Origin: Tetmemena sp. SeJ-2015
Taxonomy: Eukaryota > Ciliophora > Spirotrichea > Sporadotrichida > Oxytrichidae
Assembly (NCBI GenBank): GCA_027382625.1
Contig: JAJKFJ010021854.1
Coordinates: 1 to 64,000, forward strand
DNA length: 64,000 nt
Reading direction: 5' to 3'
The notes beneath the pieces are model-generated. The model was not told the DNA's origin. It did not search any database and saw only the letters and a list, made by a program, of their open reading frames with translations. Positions 33,502-44,811 of the stretch are shown here, piece after piece (positions within the stretch are counted from its first letter, which is position 1; each line of letters starts with the position of its first letter). The position numbers were made by a program, and so were the translations under genes.

Positions 33502-36500
33502 ATGAAGAAATATTAACAGCAGACTTCTTCTAGCTAAGCCACTGCTCTTCAGGCCAATTAATTTCAGCACCAACTCTACCTAACAGATACTTACAATTAG
33601 AAATAAGGAAAATGTTTTCTTCCATTTTTATAATTAATTAGATGCCTTCGTAGCAACAGTTGAAGAAATCAGGGAGCGCACAATCTCGCTCGTCCCTCGG
33701 ATCCGTGCATCAAGGCCTCTGCATATAATTACCCCCTCAGCAAATGACAGTGCCAACTTTCTCTCAACTCCTTCTCCAGTCCTATCAAGGGTAAGAAAAT
33801 AAATCTATCACAAATTATTATACCCTCCCAATGTTTTTACATTCACTAGAGAATCGATAAATGGTGTTAATCTTCTATTCAATAGTGGCCATTAGCAAAT
33901 TCCCACAGGCTAAATGAACTTCTCAAGCATAAATCTGGCAGGAAAGGGATTGCGCATGATAGATAGAGTTGACTCTCGAATTTCGTGCCAAGTTTAGGAA
34001 TTGGATCTTTCGCACAATCAACTTCAGACTTTTCCAAGGAATCCAATAATTCCAGGCACTCAGGCGACTCAATATCTCCAATAATCAAATTTCTAATTTC
34101 CTAGAGCTTGCATTTTTCACTTTCCCTATTATTCCTTTATAATATTTCATTGCAAGTCAACTGAGTAGCTTGAACAATTTAGAGCATCTGTAAATTTAAG
34201 GAAATCAAATTTAAGAAGATGAAGGATATGTGTCGTAAATATTATCGCAGAATATTAAAAACTTGCGCTATCTGGACATATCTTCAAGTCAAAACCCTAA
34301 AGAGGTTTAGCTTTAAAAGCAGATATCGTAGAATCTGTCATCTCCTCGAAGCAACAACGAGTACTAGTTTATGAACTCCCCTTCTTAAAGGCCACTACAG
34401 CAGGAGGGCTGGCAGGTTATTCTACATCTTTGCAAAATATCCCTGATCTGATGAAGGAGCTCTCCAATTTTTCAAACACCTTGAAAGGTGGGTAAATGAG
34501 TGGACTCACCTCAGCAACCACCCAGCCAGTGACGTCGAATGGGCAGACCACCACAGGGATGCTACACCTTAATAATCAGCACCACTCGTCTCATCAAAGT
34601 TCACTCATCAATGCCAAGATTGGCAAAAACAACATCAAGAGCCGAAGAGACTCAAACGAGGCACTCTCCTCTCTTAATAACTATAACCAGTAGCAGCTTC
34701 GAGGCTGCGAAGAAAACAAGCGACCAGATGCTATAGTCTCAAATCAATTAAAAAATTGGAGTTTTATGGTTGCATGTATATATGTCTTCAGAGACAAGAG
34801 TAACCAGGTAGCAGGGAGCTCAACGACAAACTAGATCCTAGGCGGGGGATAAGTCCCTAATTTGGCAAATTCTCAGCAGTAGCATGCAGCACACCTATTA
34901 AATAGCAAGCCAGAAAATGGAGGCGCCAGCGGGGATGAGTTCTTGGATTCTTTCGATATGCTGGACCTCTCCACTGATAAGAATTGCTCAACATAAATCT
35001 CCAAACTACAAAGGACTTGCAAGAGCGAATGAATAATAACCTTAGGGGCATCAGCTCGCACTGCTAGATACTTTCTAACGGCTCCTAAGAGAGAGATTCA
35101 TAATTAAATCACAACAACTTTATAATTTCGAATAAACTTAGACCAAATATAATTGATAGTAAGAAAGTATTATCGTATCTCAGCTGGTGTTCTTTTTGGT
35201 TTACCAATATTATTTTAAAAAAGCAGAATAATAAAGCAAGCTCTCAAGATTACAATAACAATAATAATATTGATCAAGCAGCGGCCTCAACCTATAACAT
35301 GTTTAATGTGAAGTCCACAAAGCCTGAAGGTGTAGATTTTGCTATTGCAAGTCAACAGCCATCCTCCCGCAACTTCACCAAATCTGGGTCATAGACCGCT
35401 GGGTTCTCTCGCAAATTGTCCACTTAAAATCCTTGTCAAGAATTTGGTGTGGGAAGGTCTCCAGCAAGATTTGGGCTGCGAGTCTGGGCAGTTGAGTCAC
35501 AGAGGAGGTGGAAGTAGTTTTCACCCCCAATAAACACAGCCGCAGTTTCTACAACGAGTTATTAGCAAGCACGAGAAAAATCCATCCTCTACTGAGAGCG
35601 AACACTCAAGTGTAAAGAGTATTACCACTAATAACTGCTCGTCCCGCCTTTCTAATAATCACAACATACCTAAGCCATCTAACTCAAGGAATAACAATAT
35701 CCTCATCTCTAATACTACTAACACTCAACGCTCAAGTTGCGGAAATATTCCTCAATAACTACAACATGAATGGAACTGTAGCAGTCATGGGTTCTATGAC
35801 CGACCGACAAAGCTCTGGTTCTTGTCACATGCATTAACAGAATAATTCAGGAGAGATCTCTGCCTTCTGGGCATGGTATGCAAGGAATGAATAGCATGCC
35901 CTTTGAGTTTAAGAAATCTAGTAGCTAGATGCAAGTTAAGCTAAAGAGACAGAGTATAAACTTTCTCCAAAAGGCTGAAAGTGCGTCTAGGAATTCTACC
36001 GTAAGAGGCTCATTCCTTGGAAGACATGATTCCTCAACTATTCTAATGAATAAGGTTCTTAGACAACTAGAGAGGTTAATATTTTCAGCACCTTTTAAAA
36101 TAAAGGAGCTACAGTCATGAATGATTAGTTGCAAGTTCTCGTCTATGATGATTAAGTATCCGAGCCCGACCTCAAGCCAGAAAATAAGAGAGGAATGATT
36201 AGCTTCATAAGTTGATGAGGCGCTAAGGCTTGACAATCTTCGAAAAACTTACCAAGATAGATCAAAACCTAACTCATAGGGTTTTGAAAGATTAAGTAGC
36301 GAGCTTTAAGGAAGTGGAGGGATTGTAATTTAATCGCAAGATTCTAATGCTAAGCAGCTCCTAGACTTTACTTCTCCTTATAAAAAGCTTTCCTGGGATC
36401 CGCATTTACTCTTCTAAAGATAAATAGCTCCTGTATCTTCTCAGCCTCAATTGATGAAAAGGTACTCAGCAGGTTTTGCAGGTTCAAAGCTGAACCACTT

Positions 36501-38268
36501 CAAAGAGATGAACACCTTATTAGGAGCCGGAGCCTTAACTGGTGGACCTATAGTTCCCACTGGCTTTTTGACCTCAAGGCAAAGAGGAGATGGAGGCCTG
36601 CTGCAGCCCGATTCAGTTCTACATGAAATCATCAAGGAGAACGTTTAAAAGTCCCTATTCTCATAGGACGCACACTCTAAAACTTAAGCTGCTGGGAATA
36701 AATCTAGAACGAGAAACCAAGGAATGTCTCATTAAAATTCAAACACCATCTATAACACAGCAGGTAGCACAGAGAGAAAAACTACTCAAGGTGGGAGCAC
36801 AAATAATAATTCAATCTCGCACAATAACAACTCTTCAACAAAGAAGAAGAAAGTGAGCGCACCTTTCACTAACTCTGGTTCACAGCCTATATCAAGAAAT
36901 CTCACAAACAAGCTCTCCTAAAACTCTACTTCAACAAACCTAGTTACTTCGGGAGTTCACTCTGGCAGTGATAAGAAGGCTAAGATTCTAAGTTAAGTCA
37001 TTAAGAAATCCGCTTCCGGCTCAGTACTAAATCAGCAGCCTAATGGGTCATTGACTTCTCAATAACCTCTGACTTAGTTGAGTCAGAACCAGCTGTCTTC
37101 TGTTTCACAGTAGTAGTAGTCACTTTACAAGATGTTCACTACTACTTCAACTACTCATAGGTAAAGCAACTTGGTAACTGAAAGACCAGCTTCAGCAATC
37201 ATCAAGGGTGCTCATAGTAATTAAAACTAGAGCACTGTGCTGAGGCGAGCCTAGCTTATCAACCAGCAAACTTCAAACGAATCGAAAGCTAATATGAGTA
37301 AGTCCAGGATTGTCTCAAAGTAAACTTTAACTACTAGTTTAATTCATCATAAATATTTAATAATCAATTAAGATGCCAAGTAAAACAGTGGATCAAAGAA
37401 ACCTTCATCAGCAGCAAAATTATGTTTAAAGTCTATTTCTCATTTAAGTTTGAATAGCTTATCAAATATCTAAGTTGGTGAAGAATCAGAGCGCGCATCA
37501 ACTCTCTTAGCCATTAGGTTAACCTAATGGCTCAATCGCTCAACATGGCATACCAAAATATTTTTGTATTCTCTTTTAACTTATTATTAAAAGGCATTGC
37601 AAATTATCAGAGCTCTTCAAACTTGCACACAGCACTAAGCTAATAGCAACAGCAGCACCTTTAATCTCCTTCTGCCACTTAAACAGTGAACCTAAATAGC
37701 ATCCTATAATCGCATCGAAGCAACTAAAATTCAAAGCCAGGCAGCGCAGGCACCTTAGCAAACAGCTCTAGCCAGAACAATATAAACTTCTATCAAAAGA
37801 ATGCTGGAGTACTCTCCTCTGCTAATTAGCAGCAGAATCCTTCGAGTGTAAACAAAGTCATTCAGAGTATAGTGAGACCATACTCTTCCAACAACGCTTT
37901 ACAATTAGTGGATTAGGTTTTTAATTTAGCCGCTTTCAACGGACTAAGCATCGATGAGTAGCAACTTAGAACCTTCGATTAGAGAGACAGAGCTGATAGG
38001 ATGATTCATTCTGATTAGGAAGAGCCAAATATTTTAAATCCTCAGTTTGAATTTATAATAAGAGGACAACTCTGCAATCGTCATCAATCAGGGAAGTAAG
38101 ACCGCGAGAAGCATAGACAAGAATGCGATTAAGGTAGTCAAGAATCTTAGTTCTAACATGAATTCTCACCACTCATCCTCCCGCAATCAACTAATGAGCA
38201 ACATCATGCAGCTAAGTCAGGCTAATGCTCAGTAGTATAGCACTTTTCAAAGCGCGCATCGCCATTGA
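33502..38268 (+). CDS. Leucine-rich repeat protein with long Ser/Asn/Gln-rich tail
   Basis: Starts MKKYQQQTSSSQATALQA. LRRs of the SDS22-like type span about 33910-34320: INLAGKGLRMIDRV, VQELDLSHNQLQTF, GIQQFQALRRLNISNNQIS, LNNLEHLQIQGNQIQ, IKNLRYLDISSSQNP. The one-base shift at about 34031-34036 between the first two repeats has no pointer and looks like an indel. The rest is low-complexity (MSGLTSATTQPVTSNGQTTT; DQAAASTYNMFNVKSTKPEG; a frame of over 400 codons at about 36210-37690), with basic stretches and many Ser/Asn/Gln. It ends KNLSSNMNSHHSSSRNQ... at TGA 38266-38268. LRRs suggest a protein-binding scaffold; I infer no specific partner. Several frame changes mark IESs that I did not resolve. 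Confidence 0.65.
37509..37532. repeat. Perfect 24 bp palindrome
   Basis: AGCCATTAGGTT followed immediately by its exact reverse complement AACCTAATGGCT, centred at 37520/37521. It lies in a stretch of the LRR gene's tail whose translation (LAIRLTQWLNRSTWHTK) is less Ser/Gln-rich than its surroundings, so it may be inside an unresolved IES. Confidence 0.9.
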
Positions 38269-38489
38269 CACAGAGTAAGGAGCACTAAAATATCTCACTC
38301 ACTCTCTTTTCAATAATAAATATTCCTAATAAAGTCCCTTCACTCAAGGGTTTTCATATTAAAGCTTGCAATTTATGTTTTCTTTCTCTCAAGAAACTAC
38401 TTAATTGGGAAGATTTCTACTTATGATCATCCTTCTTGGATTAAGAAATTTGGAGAGAGAAGTTAGAGAAGATAAAAAATAAATTAAAT

Positions 38490-41400
38490 ATGAATTCTAA
38501 CTAGCCAGCAAACTCTAACAGAGGTGGACTCTCACCAAATTTACAGGCAAGCTAGAGAAAGGACACTTCGATGGCTGCGGGAAACTCCTCAGCCTCTCCA
38601 TCACCAAATAGACATGACTGGTAAACCTAGGAATCTAGGAAAATGTTGAGTAGCTAATAGGCTTCTGGCTAAGGGAATCAAACTGGGCAATCATCATAAC
38701 TTAAAATGCCTATTACAAATAAGTGAGTAGTTTTGAGTCGCAATCGATAAATCTGGCTGTCTATCGAGGACCAGAGATAGGTATGGACGAGAAAGCAATC
38801 ATGACTAAGCTGCCTCCCAAGGAGATTATTTACTTTGACATTGAGACTACTGTGAGGGAGATGTGCACCACCATCCTCGGCCACTAGACTTAAACTATAT
38901 CAGATTATATATCAATATCTTTAGAGAGGTTTATCTTGTCAAGGCCAAGACCAACGAGGAGAAGTGTAGGGAGATATTTCTGTAGAACCAGACAATCACC
39001 AGGCGATTCAACGAGCTGGACTTCATCCTCCACAAGACCCTCCAGCGCTCTGGCAACATCAGCGACCTACAGCAGGAGCTGCTATAAAAATATTATATTT
39101 ATTACTTTCTGTTTTATTTATAGAGGTGAAGCAGTTGTTCCAGATCATGGAGGCCAAGGTGCAGCAGAGTAACTCGGACATGCGCTCTATAGTCCAGACC
39201 AATGCAGAGAAACTGAGCGTAGTTGAGGAGCAAGTGTTCCAGTATGACAAGCAGTACCAGCGATTCAGAGACCATAAAAAATTTATAGGAAATTATTTAC
39301 GACCACACCGACGACATCATTAAGCGGTACGACTTGTTGAAGGGGCAGCTGGACGACAAGCTGACTGAGCAGCGAAGACACCTTACCCACCAAACCGTTC
39401 AGCTGGAGCAACGCTTCACCAATCAAATGAACGGTCTCTCCTCAGTGGTGGGAGCGGTCCAGGCCCACAAGGAGGAGCTGATGAGGCACGAGACCATCTT
39501 AGAGATGTTCAAGCGCAATATCAAGGAACTCTACGACTCAGAGATGAACCTGCACGATAAGAAGATGGACACCGAGCATTGCGTAGGCACCCTCGATACC
39601 CTCAAGAAAGAACTCCACTTCCTCCGCATCTCAGTTGATGACTGCCAGCAGACTCTCACCCAGACCGACAACTACCTAGAGAAATACATGCCCATAAACA
39701 AATTACCAAAGTGAGTATCATAAACTTATAAAGGTGCAGAACTTCATAACTGAGACGCTGACAAACATCCTGCCAAAGCGGGCGTTGTAGAAGCTGAATG
39801 ACTATATGAGCCACAAATATAGGGTGCTGAGGGACGCTGTGGAGAGGGATGATGGAGTCCCCAACCTCAATAAGGTGGAGAGTTCTATCCCCATCCTCAA
39901 GAAGATAGAGCTATTATATATGTGCTGACAACTTAGAATTGAGTTTATTGAAGCTGATGGTTTAGAGAAGCTTTCACAACCAGATGACTTTGAATCAGCT
40001 GCATGGACTCCTACACCAAAATAGTCGGAGTGGTGATACCACCAATAATCCTATCTCTATTTATAAAAGTATAACAATAATGATGGGCATCGCAGCATAG
40101 AAAGCTTCTTCCAAGATGACAGTGAGAGGAATATCAGCATCAAGAAGCACAACCAACTCTACGGCAAAGGCTAGAGTACACTCTTATATGCTATCTTATA
40201 TTGGCTAATCTCCCTTTTAGCGCCTTGACACTCATGAGCAAGAGCTGTAACTTGACGACCAAGGAAATCCTTTTGTATTAGTGTTTAACCCGCTTCACCT
40301 TAATGCTAACTTGCTGTAGAATCAACTTTACACGGAGGACTCCAAGTCGCTATCTAACCTGAGTGGCATCTTAAGACCCTCCAAGGACTCAGCAAGTCTC
40401 TCAGATCATCTTCATAATCAAATTCCTTCCAACGGTACTGGGCGTAAAGGTAGCATAGCTCCTAGCAAAGGAGGTGGGGGTAGCGTCGCAGGGGCTGGTA
40501 AGAGCAGTGCCCCCTCAGATCACTAAGGCAACACAATCAAGAAGAAGAGCTATATGATTTACTATCCAGAGCTCACAGAGCAGTAGCACATGGATGTCAT
40601 CAACATCAGAGCTGATCGCAAGACTAACTTGGTGCCAGTGACTACTAATTCAGGCACTGCCAACTTAAACAAGAGCCACGACACCTTGCGAGAGCAGCTC
40701 AACAATCTCTCAATTGACTCAGCTCAAAGGATGTTCGAGAACAATCTCAAGCTCTTATCTGACAAGTAGCATAGCGCCTCTATTGAAGACTAATCTCCTA
40801 TCCCTCATCATCATCCTTCAGACTCACCTTCTCAGGAGACTAAGTTCAAGCTCACACTTGAAAATTTGAAGACCCTTAATAAGCAGCCCTCTCCAAACTC
40901 TAAGAATGAGAGTAGCTTGCAGCCAGGTAGAGTGAGTCAGTTTGAAGGTCCGATCGATGAAGAAAACATGATAAAGCAAATACCCTTCAGCTTCAATATA
41001 GCCCCACATTTACCTCCTGCCAAGAGCAAAGAAAGGCCAGCCTCAAATTCATCTCGAAGATATACTGAACTTCCGAAAGCACCAATGCCAATAATGAGTA
41101 GTGGTGCCTTAGGTCAGCATTATCCAAGCAAACTCAGTCTTCAGCCACTCTAGCACTCTTCAACTAGAAAGTTTTCTCCTCCAAAGAAAGGCATGAGTAT
41201 AATGAAGGTTGAGATTGAAGAGGAGAAAGCAACCACTTATTAGAATAACAGCAAGATTTCACCAATTCCAAGGCACTCGATCTAAACTATCGCTGTCCAA
41301 GATGAATCCAAAAAGAGAAAGTTTATTAACTTAACTTTAGTAGTGTTCTATTTTAAAGCCAAGGTAAACAGTAAGAAGCAAGAGCAAGAACCAGATTTAC

Positions 41401-43644
41401 GAGCAAGAAATTGATGAAGATGATTAGGAATTTGATGAAGACTCATCCCGCAACAAGCTCTCAGTCTCTTCTTCTGAGACAGACAAGCAACTGATTAAGC
41501 TGTCCGATCTTCACCCAGACCTTGCTGAAATGGTTTTAGAGTCTCATAAGTCTAGCCAGAATATGCGATCCTGTGCTGCTTCAGGACTAGAGAGAGTACA
41601 AAGAGCTGAAAACGATCTACGTAGAGTGATTGCTGAGTTGACTGAAGAAAATAAGTTACTCATCTCTAAAGAAATCGCTAAGGTGCAAGTCATGTAGCAG
41701 AACTATATTAAAGATGCTGAGGATGAGTTGAGAAGAAGAATCAGGGAAAAGACTGATCTAGATCTGACAATCAGAAGCATGCAAGAGCACATTGAAAAAG
41801 GGAAGATTGCAACCAAGGATATCAAGAGCTATTGCAAAGCTTAAGCAGGCTTGTAATAGGGTGTGATTGAAGCAGTGCAAGTTCTACTGAGACTCGGAGA
41901 GCAAGATGAGTATGATAGGAAAAGCATTTCCCTCTATGCCTATAAAATGAATGAACAGTCTGAGGGTAGAGGCTCCCAACAACTAGATGGATAGAAAAAT
42001 ATTCTGACTTAATGATGAAGATTTTGAATTATCTTATTTGTGACTCTTGATAAGCAGTGCCTTAGTTGCTCAGGACAATCATCGATCGTGATAAATGCAT
42101 TTAAGATGGCTTGCTTGAGCTATTCACCCCAACCAGTCACTTATTAGAATTGCACTTACCAAAGAGATACCCTCTTCTCCCAAACGACTATCTCACTAGA
42201 TGAGCACTTAAGAAGCTTCCATAAGTTTAAGAAAGACTTGCTTCAACAGAAGAAGATCAAAGAGGGAAAGATCAGCGAGAAACAAAAGTTGGATTAAGCG
42301 AGAGAACAAATTAAATAGAAGCAGCTTTCAGAAGAGGATGTGATAAAAGCTTTGACTAGAGATCATGAAGGTACTATGACTACATTTGAGGATTACCTAA
42401 CTCTTTCTAAGGAAGGTGAGAGCTCTAAGCTTGCCTCACCCCAGAATGGGGCTAGTACCAGGCACTATGTCAACATTATATGTGCATTAAAGATAATCGT
42501 TTACATTCTATAATATCTTATAATTTACAATAACAATTTTGACATAAAGGCGAAGGTTGTAAATCTTGAGTCCCTTCTTAATCAAGCTAAAAATAGTTCC
42601 TCATAAACCCCTAAAGGAGAACTAATTTCAAATGCTGGTATAAGCAGAGCCAAAACAACTTCAAGAGCAGGCTCTAGGAATTTTAAACTTGCTCAGACTA
42701 ACTTCTAAACTTACTAAAATGAGACAAAGCCGCAAACTCTGGCGGCTAAGCTATAAGACATGCATACTCAAAATCAAGATAGTGGCCATATTATAGAGGG
42801 AGGCAGCGTTTGGGGTGGTCAAGGTACATAGATCAATTTTAGTGCAGTAGTCCGGCCCTCAACTACACATTAAAACCTGGGCTCTTAAACAGATAGGGCT
42901 ACTGGCTTTGAAACTTAGTATAATCCTCACAACTTGAACTAGGGATAAACTCGCTCAGGCTTCTTGTAGCACTAAGCGGCTGCAAATACCGCTCGTCCTG
43001 GTTTGAATACTGCTTTTGGAAAATAGAGGAGACATATAACTGCTATGATAAATGCAACTGGCTCTGCTTCAGTAAAGAGCAACGGATCTGAAAGCACTTT
43101 AGGCGGAGTCACGCATGATAATAGAGGGGCTTACCTAACAGCAAGACCTCCAACTCAATCTACCTCTTAGTTTAACTTCAAAAGTGAGAGCACTAGCGGC
43201 ATCCCTAAGAATCCTTTGCTTGTTTACAATTAGATAATTCAAGACAGACTGGGTGGGGTGCTTCTGAATAAGGGCAAGAAATTGAAGAAAAGTTCTAGCA
43301 AAGGCGATCTGCAGTCTAAGAGAAACAGCAACTAAAGCGGCACCATGATTAATCCGATTGTATTTATTAAAAGGTCAAAGTTATAGAGTACTTATTGTAT
43401 CTCAGATGAGGATCTTAAAAGCCCATCTGATTTGCTAAAGCTTCAATCAAGTTAGGTTTAACAGCATACATAAGAGACAGGCTTGGAGACAATACCATTA
43501 TTAAGATTCCACAAACAGCAAGACAAGGGACTTCCTCCTCACATAACATTTTAAGTTGATTTTAAAAGCAAGATATTCCCAATTTAAGAAATTAACTTTC
43601 TCTTAGTTGCTACGTGTCAGAGTGAAAGTGTGAATGAAATATGA
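38490..43644 (+). CDS. Large coiled-coil protein with conserved Cys motif
   Basis: The ATG at 38490 opens an Asn/Ser/Gln head (MNSNQPANSNRGGLSPNLQ). Then come IGMDEKAIMTKLPPKEIIY and a long coiled-coil region at 38930-39900: VYLVKAKTNEEKCREIF, FNELDFILHKTLQRSGNISD, VKQLFQIMEAKVQQSNSDMR, LDDKLTEQRRHLTHQTVQLE, KELHFLRISVDDCQQTLTQ. A Ser-rich middle (FEGPIDEENMIKQIPFSFNI) is followed by LHPDLAEMVLESHKSSQNMR and another coiled coil (LERVQRAENDLRRVIAELTE). Removing 42010-42045 at a TGACT pointer joins QKNILTLDKQCLSCSGQ to FKMACLSYSPQPVTYQN, so the TGA at 42013 is not the gene's end. The tail is low-complexity, ending at TGA 43642-43644. The DKQCLSCSG/KMACLSYxP block looks conserved in my memory of ciliate coiled-coil proteins; function unknown, perhaps cytoskeletal. 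Confidence 0.65.
42010..42045 (+). other. IES, 36 bp, pointer TGACT, hiding a false stop
   Basis: Between TGACT 42005-42009 and 42041-42045. It contains in-frame TGA. Removal gives NILTLDKQCLSCSGQ and continues the frame for another 1.6 kb. Confidence 0.75.
42477..42545 (+). other. IES, 69 bp, pointer ACAT
   Basis: Between ACAT 42473-42476 and 42542-42545. The in-frame, TGA-free insert encodes a hydrophobic Ile/Tyr run. Removal gives TRHYVNIKAKVVNLESL. Confidence 0.6.
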
Positions 43645-43902
43645 AATGCAGTTTCAAACGCACTCCCAATTAAGCAATATCTTTTCGTGTTCTAGAAATT
43701 TTTAAACAGCTCTTTCACAAGTACAAGCTTAAGAATGAATAGAATTTCCCAAATTAACCATCTTTAAACTTATGAACCCTAAATTTTTGAATCACTGAAA
43801 GTTTTATAGACCAAGTTTACTCTAATCACGCTCTGCTGCTTGTTAATACTAATAGTGTCAATAGAGGTGGCCTTTGGGGGAGCTCAGAGATCCTCCTTCT
43901 AA

Positions 43903-44563
43903 TCATCCTTCTCTGAGGTTGTGCTCCTTGCGCTCCTCTTCGGTGATGTACCTGCCAGGGAAAGAGGTCTTCTCATACTCGACCTTGAGCACCTACTCCA
44001 TCTGAACTGCGAACTTTCTAATCTCAATCAACTCCTTGATGTTGTTAGCGACTGCAATCATCTAGTTCTTGTCCACTCCCACGATACCCACCTGGATGCC
44101 ACCAGTTGACATGATGCCTTGGAAGTCCTTGGCCATCTTGTCGATGCCAGCTGGATCTACGTATCCGTCTCTGATAGTAATAAAGATCATCTGGGACTTC
44201 TTGTTTCCAAAGGCTATATCAAAGTGTTTTAACATCATATTCATCCACAATATATTCGAGATAGCCACAAGTGTTGCATGACACTCAACTCTAAGGAGAC
44301 CTCTTATCGCTTTTCATGTGCGAAAAAGTCTCAAGTTAAAGGCATTCAACAAGGAAAAGAGAGCGAATTATTGTTGAGGATCAAGAAAATACTAATGGAT
44401 ACTTACGGCCGCCGCCACCACCGCCCATGCCACCCATGCCGCCCATGCCTCCCATGCCGCCTTTGCTCTTCTTCTTAGCCTCAACTTAAGCAGGGGCAAG
44501 AACCATCAGTGCTACGATCAGCAACACAAGTAAAGTCTATTTCCTCATGGAGAACTTCTTCAT
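43903..44563 (-). CDS. Mesd/Boca-like ER chaperone
   Basis: The minus-strand ATG at 44561-44563 gives a basic N-terminus and hydrophobic signal peptide (MKKFSMRKQTLLVLLIVALM), then a Gly-Met repeat (GGMGGMGGMGGMGGG). After an interruption at about 44230-44405 comes the conserved core: FDIAFGNKKSQMIFITIRDG, GIDKMAKDFQGIMSTGG, IQVGIVGVDKNQMIAVANN, IKELIEIRKFAVQMEQVLKV, EYEKTSFPGRYITEEER. The core matches the Mesd family, which folds beta-propeller/EGF receptors of the LRP type in the ER. The frame as given ends HNLREG at TGA 43903-43905. The next frame reads SEKDDQKEDL followed by TGA, a typical ER-retention end, so a one-base error or unresolved short segment near the 3' end is likely. The Gly-Met repeat is unusual for the family. 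Confidence 0.75.
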
Positions 44564-44811
44564 TTAAACTTTAGTTAATTTTATAATTCAATCTCCCCAC
44601 ACTAAAATAGTGAAATCAAGTTCTCTTTCTCTGCTATCATGAATTATAGGATTCATATTAGATAAGAGTAATGTATATTTAAAAGTGGATTTCTAAAGGG
44701 TTAAGTCTCTAGACAGAATTAAATATCTATTACACTCTCAAACGATACTTAGAAATAAAGAAAAATACTTCTTCTATTATCATCAGAAACACACTGCTAT
44801 AATTAATAGGC

